DNA of 58,041 bases, taken from contig JBKHEA010000007.1 in the NCBI GenBank assembly GCA_046541015.1, forward strand, positions 1 to 58,041, written 5' to 3'. The translations under genes and the position numbers were made by a program. Below the pieces are notes generated by a model. The model made no database searches and was not told where the DNA came from. It was given only the letters and a program-made list of their open reading frames with translations. This document shows, in pieces, positions 26,181-34,702 of this stretch. The number at the start of each line of letters is the position of its first letter. Position 1 is the stretch's first letter. The stretch is from Liberiplasma sp046541015 (GTDB lineage Bacteria > Bacillota_I > Bacilli_A > Izemoplasmatales > Izemoplasmataceae).

Positions 26181-27479
26181 TTAAAATAAAGCATTAAGTA
26201 AGTTTAGAAAGGTTGGCTTATCAATATGGTTATATGGAACTAAAATGGTTAGTGGCAATTCATCAAATGTTTCTATAAAAATATGATGTTTTTTAGCCTT
26301 TGATAAAACGTTGTTTTTAGTTATGGAATCACTTAATTCGAATAAGATGTGCAAATTACTTTTTAACCCATAAACTTTTTTAACCCCTTTAAGACTTACT
26401 TGATTTAATACCTCTGATATCATATCGTTTTGTTTTTTTGCATACTGGGTTAATTTTTTTAAATGTTTTTGATGATGACCTAGTTTAATCCAGTTTGCCA
26501 TCACGAGTTGATCGATTTTTGAAACGGTTTGAGAATAAGGGGGTTTCTTACTATAAAGTTCAAGTAAATCATTAGGTAAAATCATATAACTAAGACGCAT
26601 GCTTACTAAATACGTTCTTGAGAATGAGTTAATATAAATAACGTTTAAGCCTTTTGCTAGCCCTTGTATTGAAGGAATGATCGCCGCGTTATATCGATAG
26701 ATATGATTATAGTCATCTTCAATAATATAAGCTTTTTGATTAAGGGCATAATTTATTAATTTCATGCGATCACTAATGGGTAAGATGTCACCAGAAGGAT
26801 ATAGATTAGATGGTGAGATATAAATCAAATCAGGTTTAAGTGATACCATCTCATCAATCGTATGACAAGGGATAAGGGTAAAGTTTAAATCATTTAATAT
26901 TTGTTTGGCAGGTTTAAAGATTGGGACAAGATAAGCTAAACGTTTTTTTCTTAAGATAGAAGCTAAGATGACCAATTGATTTTGTAAACCGCTTGAAACG
27001 ACTACTTGTGAAGGTGTTAATACCCCACCACGTTCACTACTTACTAATCTATGAATTGCTTCTTTTAAAAAAGTTTCACCGGTTGGTGAAACAGGTTTAA
27101 CCAAATCAGTTTGATTAACAAAAAAAGTTTCATTGTAAAGTTTTCTTAGTTTTTCGATATCAAATAAATCTTTAGATTGATTTAAATTGATATACGTACG
27201 CTCTTTAATTTTTAATGTTTTTTGATCTTTTACATTATGAAGTGGTTTTATAACACTCACAACATAACCACTTTTTGGTATCGCCTCAATAAAACCTTCT
27301 ACTAACAGTTGTTGGTAAGCTTTTTCAACGGTATTTTTACTGACTTCATAGCGGTTACTCAATGATCGAATAGAAGGAATCTTATCATTTGCTAAATAGA
27401 TGCCTTCTAATATTTGATGTTTAAATCGTTCATAAATTTGAAGATATAGGGGTGTTTTACTGGTTTTATCTAAAATCAT
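26181..27479 (-). CDS. MocR/PdxR-type regulator lacking the PLP lysine
   Basis: 432 residues. N-terminal GntR winged helix (about 6-75; LYLQIYERFKHQIL, IPSIRSLSNRYEVSKNTVEKAY) is joined to a fold-type I aminotransferase domain (about 95-430). EDDY (254-257), which supplies the Asp for the PLP ring nitrogen, and SPSNLYPSG (222-230) are in place. At the position of the Schiff-base lysine the sequence reads NSFSRTYLVSMRLSY: residue 288 is Arg (codon AGA at 26618-26616) where the family has FSK. Covalent PLP binding is therefore unlikely. MocR proteins control vitamin B6, GABA and other pathways. It is divergent from an ECF S component, which suggests the target is vitamin uptake. Confidence 0.88.
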   Translation of the reverse strand: MILDKTSKTPLYLQIYERFKHQILEGIYLANDKIPSIRSLSNRYEVSKNTVEKAYQQLLVEGFIEAIPKSGYVVSVIKPLHNVKDQKTLKIKERTYINLNQSKDLFDIEKLRKLYNETFFVNQTDLVKPVSPTGETFLKEAIHRLVSSERGGVLTPSQVVVSSGLQNQLVILASILRKKRLAYLVPIFKPAKQILNDLNFTLIPCHTIDEMVSLKPDLIYISPSNLYPSGDILPISDRMKLINYALNQKAYIIEDDYNHIYRYNAAIIPSIQGLAKGLNVIYINSFSRTYLVSMRLSYMILPNDLLELYSKKPPYSQTVSKIDQLVMANWIKLGHHQKHLKKLTQYAKKQNDMISEVLNQVSLKGVKKVYGLKSNLHILFELSDSITKNNVLSKAKKHHIFIETFDELPLTILVPYNHIDKPTFLNLLNALF

Positions 27480-27505
27480 CTGTCCACCTCAAAATTAGTT
27501 AAATT

Positions 27506-27525
27506 TGTCACTTTAAACCATGACA
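27506..27525. promoter_or_regulatory. Inverted repeat in the MocR/ECF divergent region
   Basis: TGTCA (27506-27510) and TGACA (27521-27525) form an inverted repeat with a 10-nt gap, just at the -35 position of the ECF promoter. The octamer TGACACAT occurs at 27521-27528 and again at 27573-27580 over the start codon. Either could be the regulator's binding site; neither is proven. Confidence 0.4.
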
Positions 27526-27540
27526 CATGTTTATTATAAT
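27512..27540 (+). promoter_or_regulatory. Promoter of the ECF S-component gene
   Basis: TATAAT at 27535-27540, with a poor -35 (TTTAAA, 27512-27517) at 17 nt. The weak -35 suits an activator-dependent promoter. Confidence 0.5.
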
Positions 27541-27571
27541 AGATTTACATAAAAAAGAAAAGGTGATTAAT

Positions 27572-28078
27572 TTGACACATACAAAAAGAATTGTACTAAC
27601 TGGGTTATTTATAGCACTTGTGTTTGTAGCGACGAATATTAGAGTGCATATTCCTTTGTTTATGGCTCAAGGAGGCTTGGTGCATTTAGGAACTTTGATG
27701 AGTTTTTTAATAGCCATTAAGTATGGCGCGCGCTATGGTGCACTCTCTTCAGGGATAGGAATGACACTTTTTGATTTACTTAGTGAATGGGCATATTGGG
27801 CTCCAGGAACTTTTGTAGCGAGAATCGTATCAGGGTATTTATTTGGATTGATTGCGCTTAGTCCTAAAGGACAAGGAGCTAGTATGACAAGAAATGTGAT
27901 CGCTTTAGCTGTAGGTGGCGCAAGTATTATTGTACTTTATTTACTCTTTGAAGCCTTATATTTAGGTTATGGATTTGAAGCGGCTATATTAAGTATTCCT
28001 GGGAATTTACTTCAAATATTCATCGCGAGTTTTGGGTTATTTATTTTAAAAAGTATGCCCGATTTAGAAGAAGTCTAA
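27572..28078 (+). CDS. ECF transporter S component, possibly for vitamin B6
   Basis: 168 residues from TTG 27572, chosen because aaaaggtgat lies 6 nt upstream; a longer frame from 27527 would begin ahead of the expected transcription start. Five or six membrane helices, with GLFIALVFVATNIRV in the first helix and the conserved GTFVARIVSGYLFG and IPGNLLQ segments, are like COG4720-type substrate-binding subunits. These small proteins bind a vitamin or its precursor and share an EcfAA'T energising module encoded elsewhere. Pairing with a MocR/PdxR regulator suggests pyridoxal or pyridoxamine (PdxU type). Hydroxymethylpyrimidine or riboflavin remain possible. Confidence 0.78.
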   Translation: MTHTKRIVLTGLFIALVFVATNIRVHIPLFMAQGGLVHLGTLMSFLIAIKYGARYGALSSGIGMTLFDLLSEWAYWAPGTFVARIVSGYLFGLIALSPKGQGASMTRNVIALAVGGASIIVLYLLFEALYLGYGFEAAILSIPGNLLQIFIASFGLFILKSMPDLEEV

Positions 28079-28095
28079 GAAGACTTCTTTTTTTT
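28069..28095 (+). terminator. Terminator of the ECF S-component gene
   Basis: Stem agaagtct (28069-28076) with agacttct (28081-28088), loop aaga, then eight T. The left arm includes the last codons of the gene. Confidence 0.9.
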
Positions 28096-28113
28096 GTTTT
28101 TAAGGGAATGGTT

Positions 28114-28122
28114 TGTTATAAT
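28114..28122 (+). promoter_or_regulatory. Extended -10 promoter of the first MATE gene
   Basis: TGTTATAAT ends 18 nt before the ATG. Confidence 0.55.
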
Positions 28123-28140
28123 AAGTTTTGAGGTATTGTT

Positions 28141-29517
28141 ATGAATAAAGAAAATTCTGAAATGCTTGCGAATTTGCATGTAAAAAAACTTTTGTTTAAA
28201 CTAGCCATTCCAGCTACCGCTGCAATGATTATCAATGCACTATATAATTTAGTGGATACTTTTTTTGTGGGCTGGGGGTCTGGTACACTTGCTATAGGCG
28301 CTTTAAGTATTGCTTACCCGATTCAAATGATTGTTTTAGCCATTGGATTAATGATTGGTGTAGGGAGTTCAAGCGTTTTTTCACGTGCATTTGGTCGTGG
28401 TGATGAGTTAACGATGAAACGCAGTGTTTCAACGGCAATTACTGTGAATATATTAATATCGGCATCACTAAGTATTATCACTTTTATTTTTTTAGAGCCT
28501 TTACTGCTTTTATTTGGTGCAAGTAGTTCAAATATTGACTTTGCAAGAGACTATTTAGAAATTATTTTAATTGCTTTAGTCCCGTTTAGTTTATCGATTA
28601 TGTTTAACAATTTAACCCGTGCAGAAGGTCGTCCAAAAATTGCGATGATTAGTTTGATGATTGGAGCTGGATTAAATATTATATTAGATCCAATTTTTAT
28701 TTTTGATTTTGGGTTAGGCCTTGGCGTGCGTGGTGCAGCCTATGCGACTGCGATTGCAAAAACAGCCTCGTTTCTTTATGTATTTATAAAGGCTCTTAGT
28801 AAAGAATCATCACTTATGATTGATATAAAACGGATCTTTGTGATTGATTTTAAAGTCTTAAGCGAAATTATTGCGGTTGGTATCCCAAGTTTTGTAAGGA
28901 CTGCAATGGGGGGTGTTTTAATTATAATTGTTAATAATCTCATTAACTATTATGCCCCTGGAGACCCAGCGATTTATATATCCATTTATGGCGTAATTAA
29001 CCGGTTAATTCGTTTTTCCTTAATGCCTGGATTTGGTCTTGTACAAGGTTTAGTGCCAATTGTTGGCTTTAACTTTGGTGCTAAACTAAATCAAAGACTT
29101 TATGATGTTATTGCATATGCATCAAAACTATTATTTAGTTATTTCACGATTGTCTTTATTTTAGTAATGATTTTTGCAGAATATTTATTCTTACTATTTG
29201 GCGGCGCAGAAGACCCAACCTTTGTTCGCGAAGGGGCTAAAGCCTTTAGAATTGTCGCATTAGGGTTTAGTTTTGTAACTTATCAAGTCATTTTATCAAG
29301 TACTTATCAAGCCATGGGCTATCCTGTAAGAGCTTTTTTCGTTGCCTTATCAAGACGTTTTTTAGTCTTTATTCCAGCCGCTTTCATTCTTACAAGATTT
29401 TTAAGCTTAGAAGGTATTTGGTGGACTTTCTTTGTGGCGGACTTTGTAACAGGGTCATTATCTTATCTTGTTTATCGCTATGAAATGCACACATTAAAAC
29501 TAAAAATAACCGAATGA
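28141..29517 (+). CDS. MATE-family efflux transporter
   Basis: 458 residues, about twelve helices in two six-helix halves. LAIPATAAMIINALYNLVDTFFVG near the start and NNLTRAEGRPKIAMISL in the middle are typical of the DinF/NorM-like MATE family, which exports drugs or metabolites with Na+ or H+. A close paralogue sits at 56544-57944. It has its own promoter and terminator. No substrate can be inferred. Confidence 0.92.
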   Translation: MNKENSEMLANLHVKKLLFKLAIPATAAMIINALYNLVDTFFVGWGSGTLAIGALSIAYPIQMIVLAIGLMIGVGSSSVFSRAFGRGDELTMKRSVSTAITVNILISASLSIITFIFLEPLLLLFGASSSNIDFARDYLEIILIALVPFSLSIMFNNLTRAEGRPKIAMISLMIGAGLNIILDPIFIFDFGLGLGVRGAAYATAIAKTASFLYVFIKALSKESSLMIDIKRIFVIDFKVLSEIIAVGIPSFVRTAMGGVLIIIVNNLINYYAPGDPAIYISIYGVINRLIRFSLMPGFGLVQGLVPIVGFNFGAKLNQRLYDVIAYASKLLFSYFTIVFILVMIFAEYLFLLFGGAEDPTFVREGAKAFRIVALGFSFVTYQVILSSTYQAMGYPVRAFFVALSRRFLVFIPAAFILTRFLSLEGIWWTFFVADFVTGSLSYLVYRYEMHTLKLKITE

Positions 29518-29537
29518 TAAAGATTTGGTTATTTTTT
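29502..29537 (+). terminator. Terminator of the first MATE gene
   Basis: Stem aaaaataaccgaat (29502-29515) with atttggttatttttt (29523-29537), one G-T pair. The left arm covers the last codons of the gene. Confidence 0.85.
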
Positions 29538-29566
29538 AAATTTAATGTATAAAGATGTCTTACAAG

Positions 29567-29575
29567 TGATATAAT
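29567..29575 (+). promoter_or_regulatory. Extended -10 promoter of the tandem ABC operon
   Basis: TGATATAAT ends 30 nt before the ATG of the first ABC fusion. Confidence 0.55.
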
Positions 29576-29605
29576 AAATAAGACATCCTGAAGAGGAGGG
29601 ATACT

Positions 29606-31606
29606 ATGATTACATTAAAAAATATTACAAAAACTTACCATTTTGGGGAAACGTCACTGCATGCTTTAAATGATATAAATGTCACTTTTAAAGCTGGTGA
29701 AGTCGTTTTTATCTTAGGTGAATCAGGATCTGGTAAATCAACTTTATTAAATATCATTAGTGGACTTGATACCCCTACAAAAGGTTCAATTATTATTGAT
29801 GGAAAGTCAACAAAAGATTTTTCATCGGTTGATTTTGCGAAATTTAGAAATCAACATGTAGGCTTTGTGTTTCAAGAGTACAATTTGATTGAACATCTAA
29901 GTGTGATTGAAAATGTTATGTTGCCACTACTTTTACAAGGTGAAACCAAACAAGTAGCTTACAAAACTGCCGTAGAAGAATTAAAGCGTATCGGGCTTGA
30001 AAATCATATGGATAAAAAACCTTTACAACTTTCTGGTGGACAACAACAACGCGTGAGCATCGCTCGTAGCTTAGTCACAAAACCATCCATTATTATGGCT
30101 GATGAACCAACGGGTGCTTTAGATGAATTGCTCGGAGAAAAGATTATTGCTTACTTAAAAAGTCAAAGTAAAGACCGCGTTACGATTATTGTTACGCATG
30201 ATGAAACTTTAGCGGATAAATATGCTGATCGCATTATCCGTATTGCGGATGGTAAAATCATTGATGATAATAACGCCATAAAAAGCACCCAAAAAGAAGA
30301 AGCCTTTACCTTAAAAGAAACACGCATGCGCTTTGGCATGTTACTGAAGTTTGCAAAAAATAATATTTTTAGCCGTATGGCTCGTAACATTTTTACAAGC
30401 AGCATCGTCAGTATTGGATTTGTTGCTGTCTTACTTTTAAGTTTCATTGTTTTTGGGATTACAACAAGTTTATCCGATAGTATTGCAAGTTTAATACCGC
30501 CTGATGAATATCAAGTTACATCTATGGATAATAGTTTGATTGAAGAATCTACACTGACTATGTTAGAAGATGAAGCTATTGTTGATTCAGCAAGGTATCA
30601 TATCGTTGAACCTTTTTTAACTACTTATGATTTTAATCCTGGTAATGATTATTATTTTACCTATCAAGCGATACCGCTAGACCCTTATTACTTTACTAGA
30701 GACGCAGAATTTTTAGGTGAAATGCCTGAAGCTGAAGATGAAGTTATTATTAATTTATCTGCAGCTTTAAGATTGTTAGGTTTATCTAGTTCTGATGAAG
30801 AAAGTTATGCTTATATTTATGAACGTTTAGCTGGTAGACAAATTAGAATTTATGAATCGATACCCATTATTGATGAGTTTGGAGATTATGTTGGGGAAGA
30901 CCGTGAGTTAATGGAAATCTTAACGATTAAAGGAATAACTTTTACACAAGGTATGAATAGTGTGTATATGGACTATGATTTCTTAAAAACTACCGTTGAT
31001 AATTTAGGTGAAAACTTTAGTGAATATCAAACCCGTGTCATCGTCCACTTAAATACAGATGATGAAGATTTAATAGAATCACTTAGTTTGCAATTAAGAG
31101 ATGATGAACGCTTAGTTATGCGTAATCTTTATGAAGATATTACTGGTGAGATAGAATCTACTATGTTTAAAACCTTAAGTTGGCTAATAGGTATATCGTT
31201 AATTACTTTAGTGGTTTCAAGTATTTTAATTGGTTTAGTTATTTATACAAGTGTTTTAGAAAGAACGAAAGAAATTGGTATTTTAACGGCACTTGGAGCT
31301 AAGGCTAAAAATATTAAGCACATCTTTGTGCTTGAAGCTGGGATTACGGGATTAATCAGTAGTATTATCGCAGTTTTATTATCGATTTTAATTGGTAGAG
31401 TACTTAATAACATCTTCGCAAGTATCATCGCACGCCCACTTGAATTCTTAACCGGAGGCGTTTTAGAAATTGAGTTGTTGCGTATGAATTTCCTTGCGGT
31501 ACTCTTAGTAGTAACCTTTAGTATTGGCTATGCGATGTTAAGTGGGTTAATTCCTGCCTCATTTGCCTCAAGATTAAAAGCGATTAAAGCTTTAAGGAGG
31601 GAATAA
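29606..31606 (+). CDS. ABC ATPase-permease fusion, MacB-like (first of a pair)
   Basis: 666 residues. N-terminal ATPase (1-225): Walker A GESGSGKST (38-46), LSGGQQQR, Walker B IIMADEPTGALD and IIVTHDE, a LolD/MacB-type nucleotide-binding domain. A membrane helix (about 255-280) leads to an acidic extracytoplasmic domain (about 285-515) and three further helices (about 520-548, 570-595 and 625-650) with the FtsX-like KEIGILTALGAK motif between them. This is the four-helix MacB topology, which moves substrates by a mechanotransmission mechanism rather than through a channel. ATG has gaggaggga. Its stop and the next ATG are one base apart, so the two fusions are probably a heterodimer. Substrate unknown. 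Confidence 0.88.
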   Translation: MITLKNITKTYHFGETSLHALNDINVTFKAGEVVFILGESGSGKSTLLNIISGLDTPTKGSIIIDGKSTKDFSSVDFAKFRNQHVGFVFQEYNLIEHLSVIENVMLPLLLQGETKQVAYKTAVEELKRIGLENHMDKKPLQLSGGQQQRVSIARSLVTKPSIIMADEPTGALDELLGEKIIAYLKSQSKDRVTIIVTHDETLADKYADRIIRIADGKIIDDNNAIKSTQKEEAFTLKETRMRFGMLLKFAKNNIFSRMARNIFTSSIVSIGFVAVLLLSFIVFGITTSLSDSIASLIPPDEYQVTSMDNSLIEESTLTMLEDEAIVDSARYHIVEPFLTTYDFNPGNDYYFTYQAIPLDPYYFTRDAEFLGEMPEAEDEVIINLSAALRLLGLSSSDEESYAYIYERLAGRQIRIYESIPIIDEFGDYVGEDRELMEILTIKGITFTQGMNSVYMDYDFLKTTVDNLGENFSEYQTRVIVHLNTDDEDLIESLSLQLRDDERLVMRNLYEDITGEIESTMFKTLSWLIGISLITLVVSSILIGLVIYTSVLERTKEIGILTALGAKAKNIKHIFVLEAGITGLISSIIAVLLSILIGRVLNNIFASIIARPLEFLTGGVLEIELLRMNFLAVLLVVTFSIGYAMLSGLIPASFASRLKAIKALRRE

Positions 31607-31607
31607 G

Positions 31608-33830
31608 ATGATTACATTAAAAGAAATACATAAAATATACTCACAAGGATCAAAAGCCTTCCATGCTTTAAAAGATGTTAATTTACAATTTAAGGCTGGA
31701 GAAACCGTCATTATTTATGGGAAAAGTGGTTGTGGTAAAACGACTTTATTAAATATTTTAGGTGGCCTAGATCAACCAACTAGTGGTAATATGGTTATTG
31801 ATAATAAACTGACAACACAATTTAAAGAAAGTGAATGGGATTTCTTTAGAAATCATCGCATTGGGTTTATTTTTCAACAATTTCATTTAATTGAACATTT
31901 AAGCGTTTTAGATAATGTTGCGATTGCTTATTCAATCGCAGGAAAAAGTCATAAAAGCGCTAAAGAAAAAGCGATTGAATTATTAAATCAAGTAGGGTTA
32001 AGTACACATGTCGCAAAAAAACCTTCAGAATTATCAGGCGGTGAACGTCAAAGGGTATGTATCGCAAGAGCTTTAATAAATGATCCTGATGTTATTTTAG
32101 CCGATGAACCAACGGGTGCACTTGATCAAAAGAATTCAAAAGCGATTATGGATCTTATTAAAACTGTAGGAAAAGATAAACTCGTGATTATTGTCACTCA
32201 TAATATGCGCTTGGCTAAAACCTATGGAAACCGTTTGATTGAACTTAGGGATGGTAAAGTTGTCCATGATTCTAACCCTTTAAGTGAACGTGTTAAAGTT
32301 GATATGTCAAAAACAAAAAAACATGGTAAATTATCGTTTAAAGAAGGCGTACGAATAGCTTGGTATAATCTTTTAACTAGAAAATTTAGAACGCTTTTAG
32401 TTGCTTTTGGATTAGCTATTGGAATCTTAGGGTTACTAGTGGTAGATACTATTTTTTCAACCGTTAGAGAAGGCATTAGTGGGCCGAGTGAAACCTTAGA
32501 AAATAATCCAGAAGTTTTAATTTATAGTAATGATGAGATGCATGCTGATTACGATAGCTTTAGACAAAGCATTTTATCAAACTATCCTGAGTTTAATGAT
32601 TTAAGTTTACAAAAACAACCGATAAGACTTGTTAAAAACTTGTCTATCGATGTTGAATATGCTTACCCAATTATGGCACAAAACTACCTATATAGTTTTG
32701 AATCTAGTGGGGTTTATAATATTCATAATTATTTTATTGAAGATGGACGTTACCCAAATGATGAAACAGAGTTTGTCATCCCTTTATCACTCGCACGACA
32801 ATTAATTAATGATGACTTAGGGTTAACAGACCAAGAAGTTTGGGATATGCTTAAAAATACAGAGTTTGAAGTCGCGACGAATTATTTATATTCTATTGAT
32901 TTATTTATTGCTGATAGCCAGTGCTTAGCTGTAACTGATTATCAAGGCGAAGCAAGTCTTCCTTCAAGTTTTTATACGATGTATGATAGTTTAGAAGATC
33001 ACACGCTTGCCTTATCGCCTTACCGTGATACCCCACTTACGATGGATGATAAAACCTATTTTTGTGAAGATTATTCAAGCTTTACATGGTATTTAAGTGA
33101 GATTGAGCCTACTACTTATGAAACCCTTACTTTAGTTGGAATCACAAATCGTAACCACATTAATAAGAGTTATTTTCATGAAGATTTTATTGAAAATATT
33201 GACAATCAACCGACGGTTATTGAAGCCAATACAACGATTGAAACGTTTCAATTGCGTGCCTTTGTTGACCCAAGCTTTATTGATCAAAAAGCGAGTCTTT
33301 TAAATGCTTTAGAAAATGATGGTTATCAAGTTGTTGATATCTTAGAAACTAATTTTGACTTTTTAGGGACTCTCGCTGTATTTTTTACCTATGTTATTCA
33401 ATTTGTCTTTAGCAGTATTGTCTTTATTGCGATTATTACTGCTAGTTTAATGCTTTTACTTATCTTATATATATCCATCTTAGAACGTAAAAGAGAAATA
33501 GGGTTATTAAGGGCAATGGGAGGCACTAAAAAAGACGTGCGAACTATATTTGTTGGGGAAACTTTAATGATCGGCTTCATCTCAGGAATCATCAGTATTA
33601 TATTAATGGGAATTACTTTAATAATTTTAAATACCATTTTAAAAGATTTTGTGTATAATTTACTTAGTGAGACATTTGATATGGTTATATATGATCAAAT
33701 AATCACTGTAGATTGGATTAAATTAATTTATGCATTATTTGGTGCGATGTTAATTGCGTTTGTGAGCGGAATTATTCCTTCAAGCATCGCAAGCAACAAA
33801 CAACCAATTGATGCATTAAGAAATGAATAA
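31608..33830 (+). CDS. ABC ATPase-permease fusion, MacB-like (second of a pair)
   Basis: 740 residues. Walker A GKSGCGKTT (38-46), LSGGERQR, VILADEPTGALD, then an FtsX/MacB-type permease. A helix (about 261-283) is followed by a large extracytoplasmic domain (about 290-580) and three C-terminal helices with REIGLLRAMGGTKKD between the first two. It resembles its neighbour in layout but is diverged and has a larger outer domain. The Shine-Dalgarno (aaggaggg) lies within the last codons of the first gene. An RDD protein follows after 12 nt. Export or extraction of a membrane-bound or surface substrate is likely; resistance to antimicrobial peptides is one option. Confidence 0.88.
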   Translation: MITLKEIHKIYSQGSKAFHALKDVNLQFKAGETVIIYGKSGCGKTTLLNILGGLDQPTSGNMVIDNKLTTQFKESEWDFFRNHRIGFIFQQFHLIEHLSVLDNVAIAYSIAGKSHKSAKEKAIELLNQVGLSTHVAKKPSELSGGERQRVCIARALINDPDVILADEPTGALDQKNSKAIMDLIKTVGKDKLVIIVTHNMRLAKTYGNRLIELRDGKVVHDSNPLSERVKVDMSKTKKHGKLSFKEGVRIAWYNLLTRKFRTLLVAFGLAIGILGLLVVDTIFSTVREGISGPSETLENNPEVLIYSNDEMHADYDSFRQSILSNYPEFNDLSLQKQPIRLVKNLSIDVEYAYPIMAQNYLYSFESSGVYNIHNYFIEDGRYPNDETEFVIPLSLARQLINDDLGLTDQEVWDMLKNTEFEVATNYLYSIDLFIADSQCLAVTDYQGEASLPSSFYTMYDSLEDHTLALSPYRDTPLTMDDKTYFCEDYSSFTWYLSEIEPTTYETLTLVGITNRNHINKSYFHEDFIENIDNQPTVIEANTTIETFQLRAFVDPSFIDQKASLLNALENDGYQVVDILETNFDFLGTLAVFFTYVIQFVFSSIVFIAIITASLMLLLILYISILERKREIGLLRAMGGTKKDVRTIFVGETLMIGFISGIISIILMGITLIILNTILKDFVYNLLSETFDMVIYDQIITVDWIKLIYALFGAMLIAFVSGIIPSSIASNKQPIDALRNE

Positions 33831-33842
33831 GGAGAATAAAAA

Positions 33843-34547
33843 ATGATCAAAGAAAATGTAAAAGGCGAAAGAATTATCGCCGCAATATTAGATGGTATCT
33901 TCTTAGGAATTGCCACCTTCATTGTCAATATTGTTGTAGCAGTTGCTTTCGGGGCCGAACAAACACTCAATTTCTTTATTTCATCAAATGATATTAATCA
34001 ATCGATGGAAGGTTTATTTAGTTTCATTTTAGTAACTAGTATTGTTGCTTTAGTGATTGGGTTTGTTTATTATGCTTTAATCCCAGCCAAATCTGGAGGA
34101 CAAACGCTTGGAAAAAAACTTTTAGGCATCAAAGTTATCAATGAACTTGGAGAAAATCCGAGTTTGAAAGTACACACGATTCGCGCAATTAATATTTGGG
34201 ATGTCTATATTTCAGTCCCACTCCTTGCGTTTTATCTCGTTAATTTCGTACTTTATAGTGTGCTTTCAACCATCGCAGGCTTAGTCATCTTAGTATTAGT
34301 TATTGTCAGTTTGATCATGATTATAACCGATCAAAGAAGCCAAGGATTACATGACCGCATGGTAAATACCTTCGTTGTTGATAAACGTTATGATCCAAAC
34401 CGTGAAGCGCGTGAGGCTGCAGCATCGATTAAAGATTGGGCTGATGTTGAAGGGGATAGCGACGAAGAAGAATTCATGGATGAATTTGAGCAGTATTCTA
34501 ATAAAGAAGACGCAACTGATGAAGAAAAAGATCCGTGGGAAAAATAA
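33843..34547 (+). CDS. RDD-domain membrane protein
   Basis: 234 residues. Starts with GERIIAAILDGIFLGIATFIV, the RDD motif (Arg, then the Asp of LDG), followed by KSGGQTLGKKLLGIKVI, the typical second segment. Three or four helices. The C-terminal 45 residues are strongly acidic (many Asp/Glu) and soluble. RDD proteins are poorly understood; some act in Na+/H+ transport. It is the last gene of the operon with the two ABC fusions and may be an accessory of them. Confidence 0.85.
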   Translation: MIKENVKGERIIAAILDGIFLGIATFIVNIVVAVAFGAEQTLNFFISSNDINQSMEGLFSFILVTSIVALVIGFVYYALIPAKSGGQTLGKKLLGIKVINELGENPSLKVHTIRAINIWDVYISVPLLAFYLVNFVLYSVLSTIAGLVILVLVIVSLIMIITDQRSQGLHDRMVNTFVVDKRYDPNREAREAAASIKDWADVEGDSDEEEFMDEFEQYSNKEDATDEEKDPWEK

Positions 34548-34568
34548 AGAGGTTAATCCTCTTTTTTT
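34546..34568 (+). terminator. Terminator of the tandem ABC-RDD operon
   Basis: Stem aaagagg (34546-34552) with cctcttt (34558-34564), loop ttaat, then T run. Confidence 0.85.
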
Positions 34569-34702
34569 CTTTTAATCAAGGGAAAAACAACCGTTTATAG
34601 CCATTTAATAAAAACCCTTACATTTTTTTAGAAATTTGGTTGTAATAACGTACTTGGTTTGTTAAAATATAGTCGTGCTTTGACACATAAAGGAGGCAAG
34701 TT

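Noticed and set aside
34375..34575. 66-residue plus-strand ORF overlapping the RDD gene
   Set aside because: Shadow frame of the acidic tail of the RDD protein, with no binding site and extending across the terminator.
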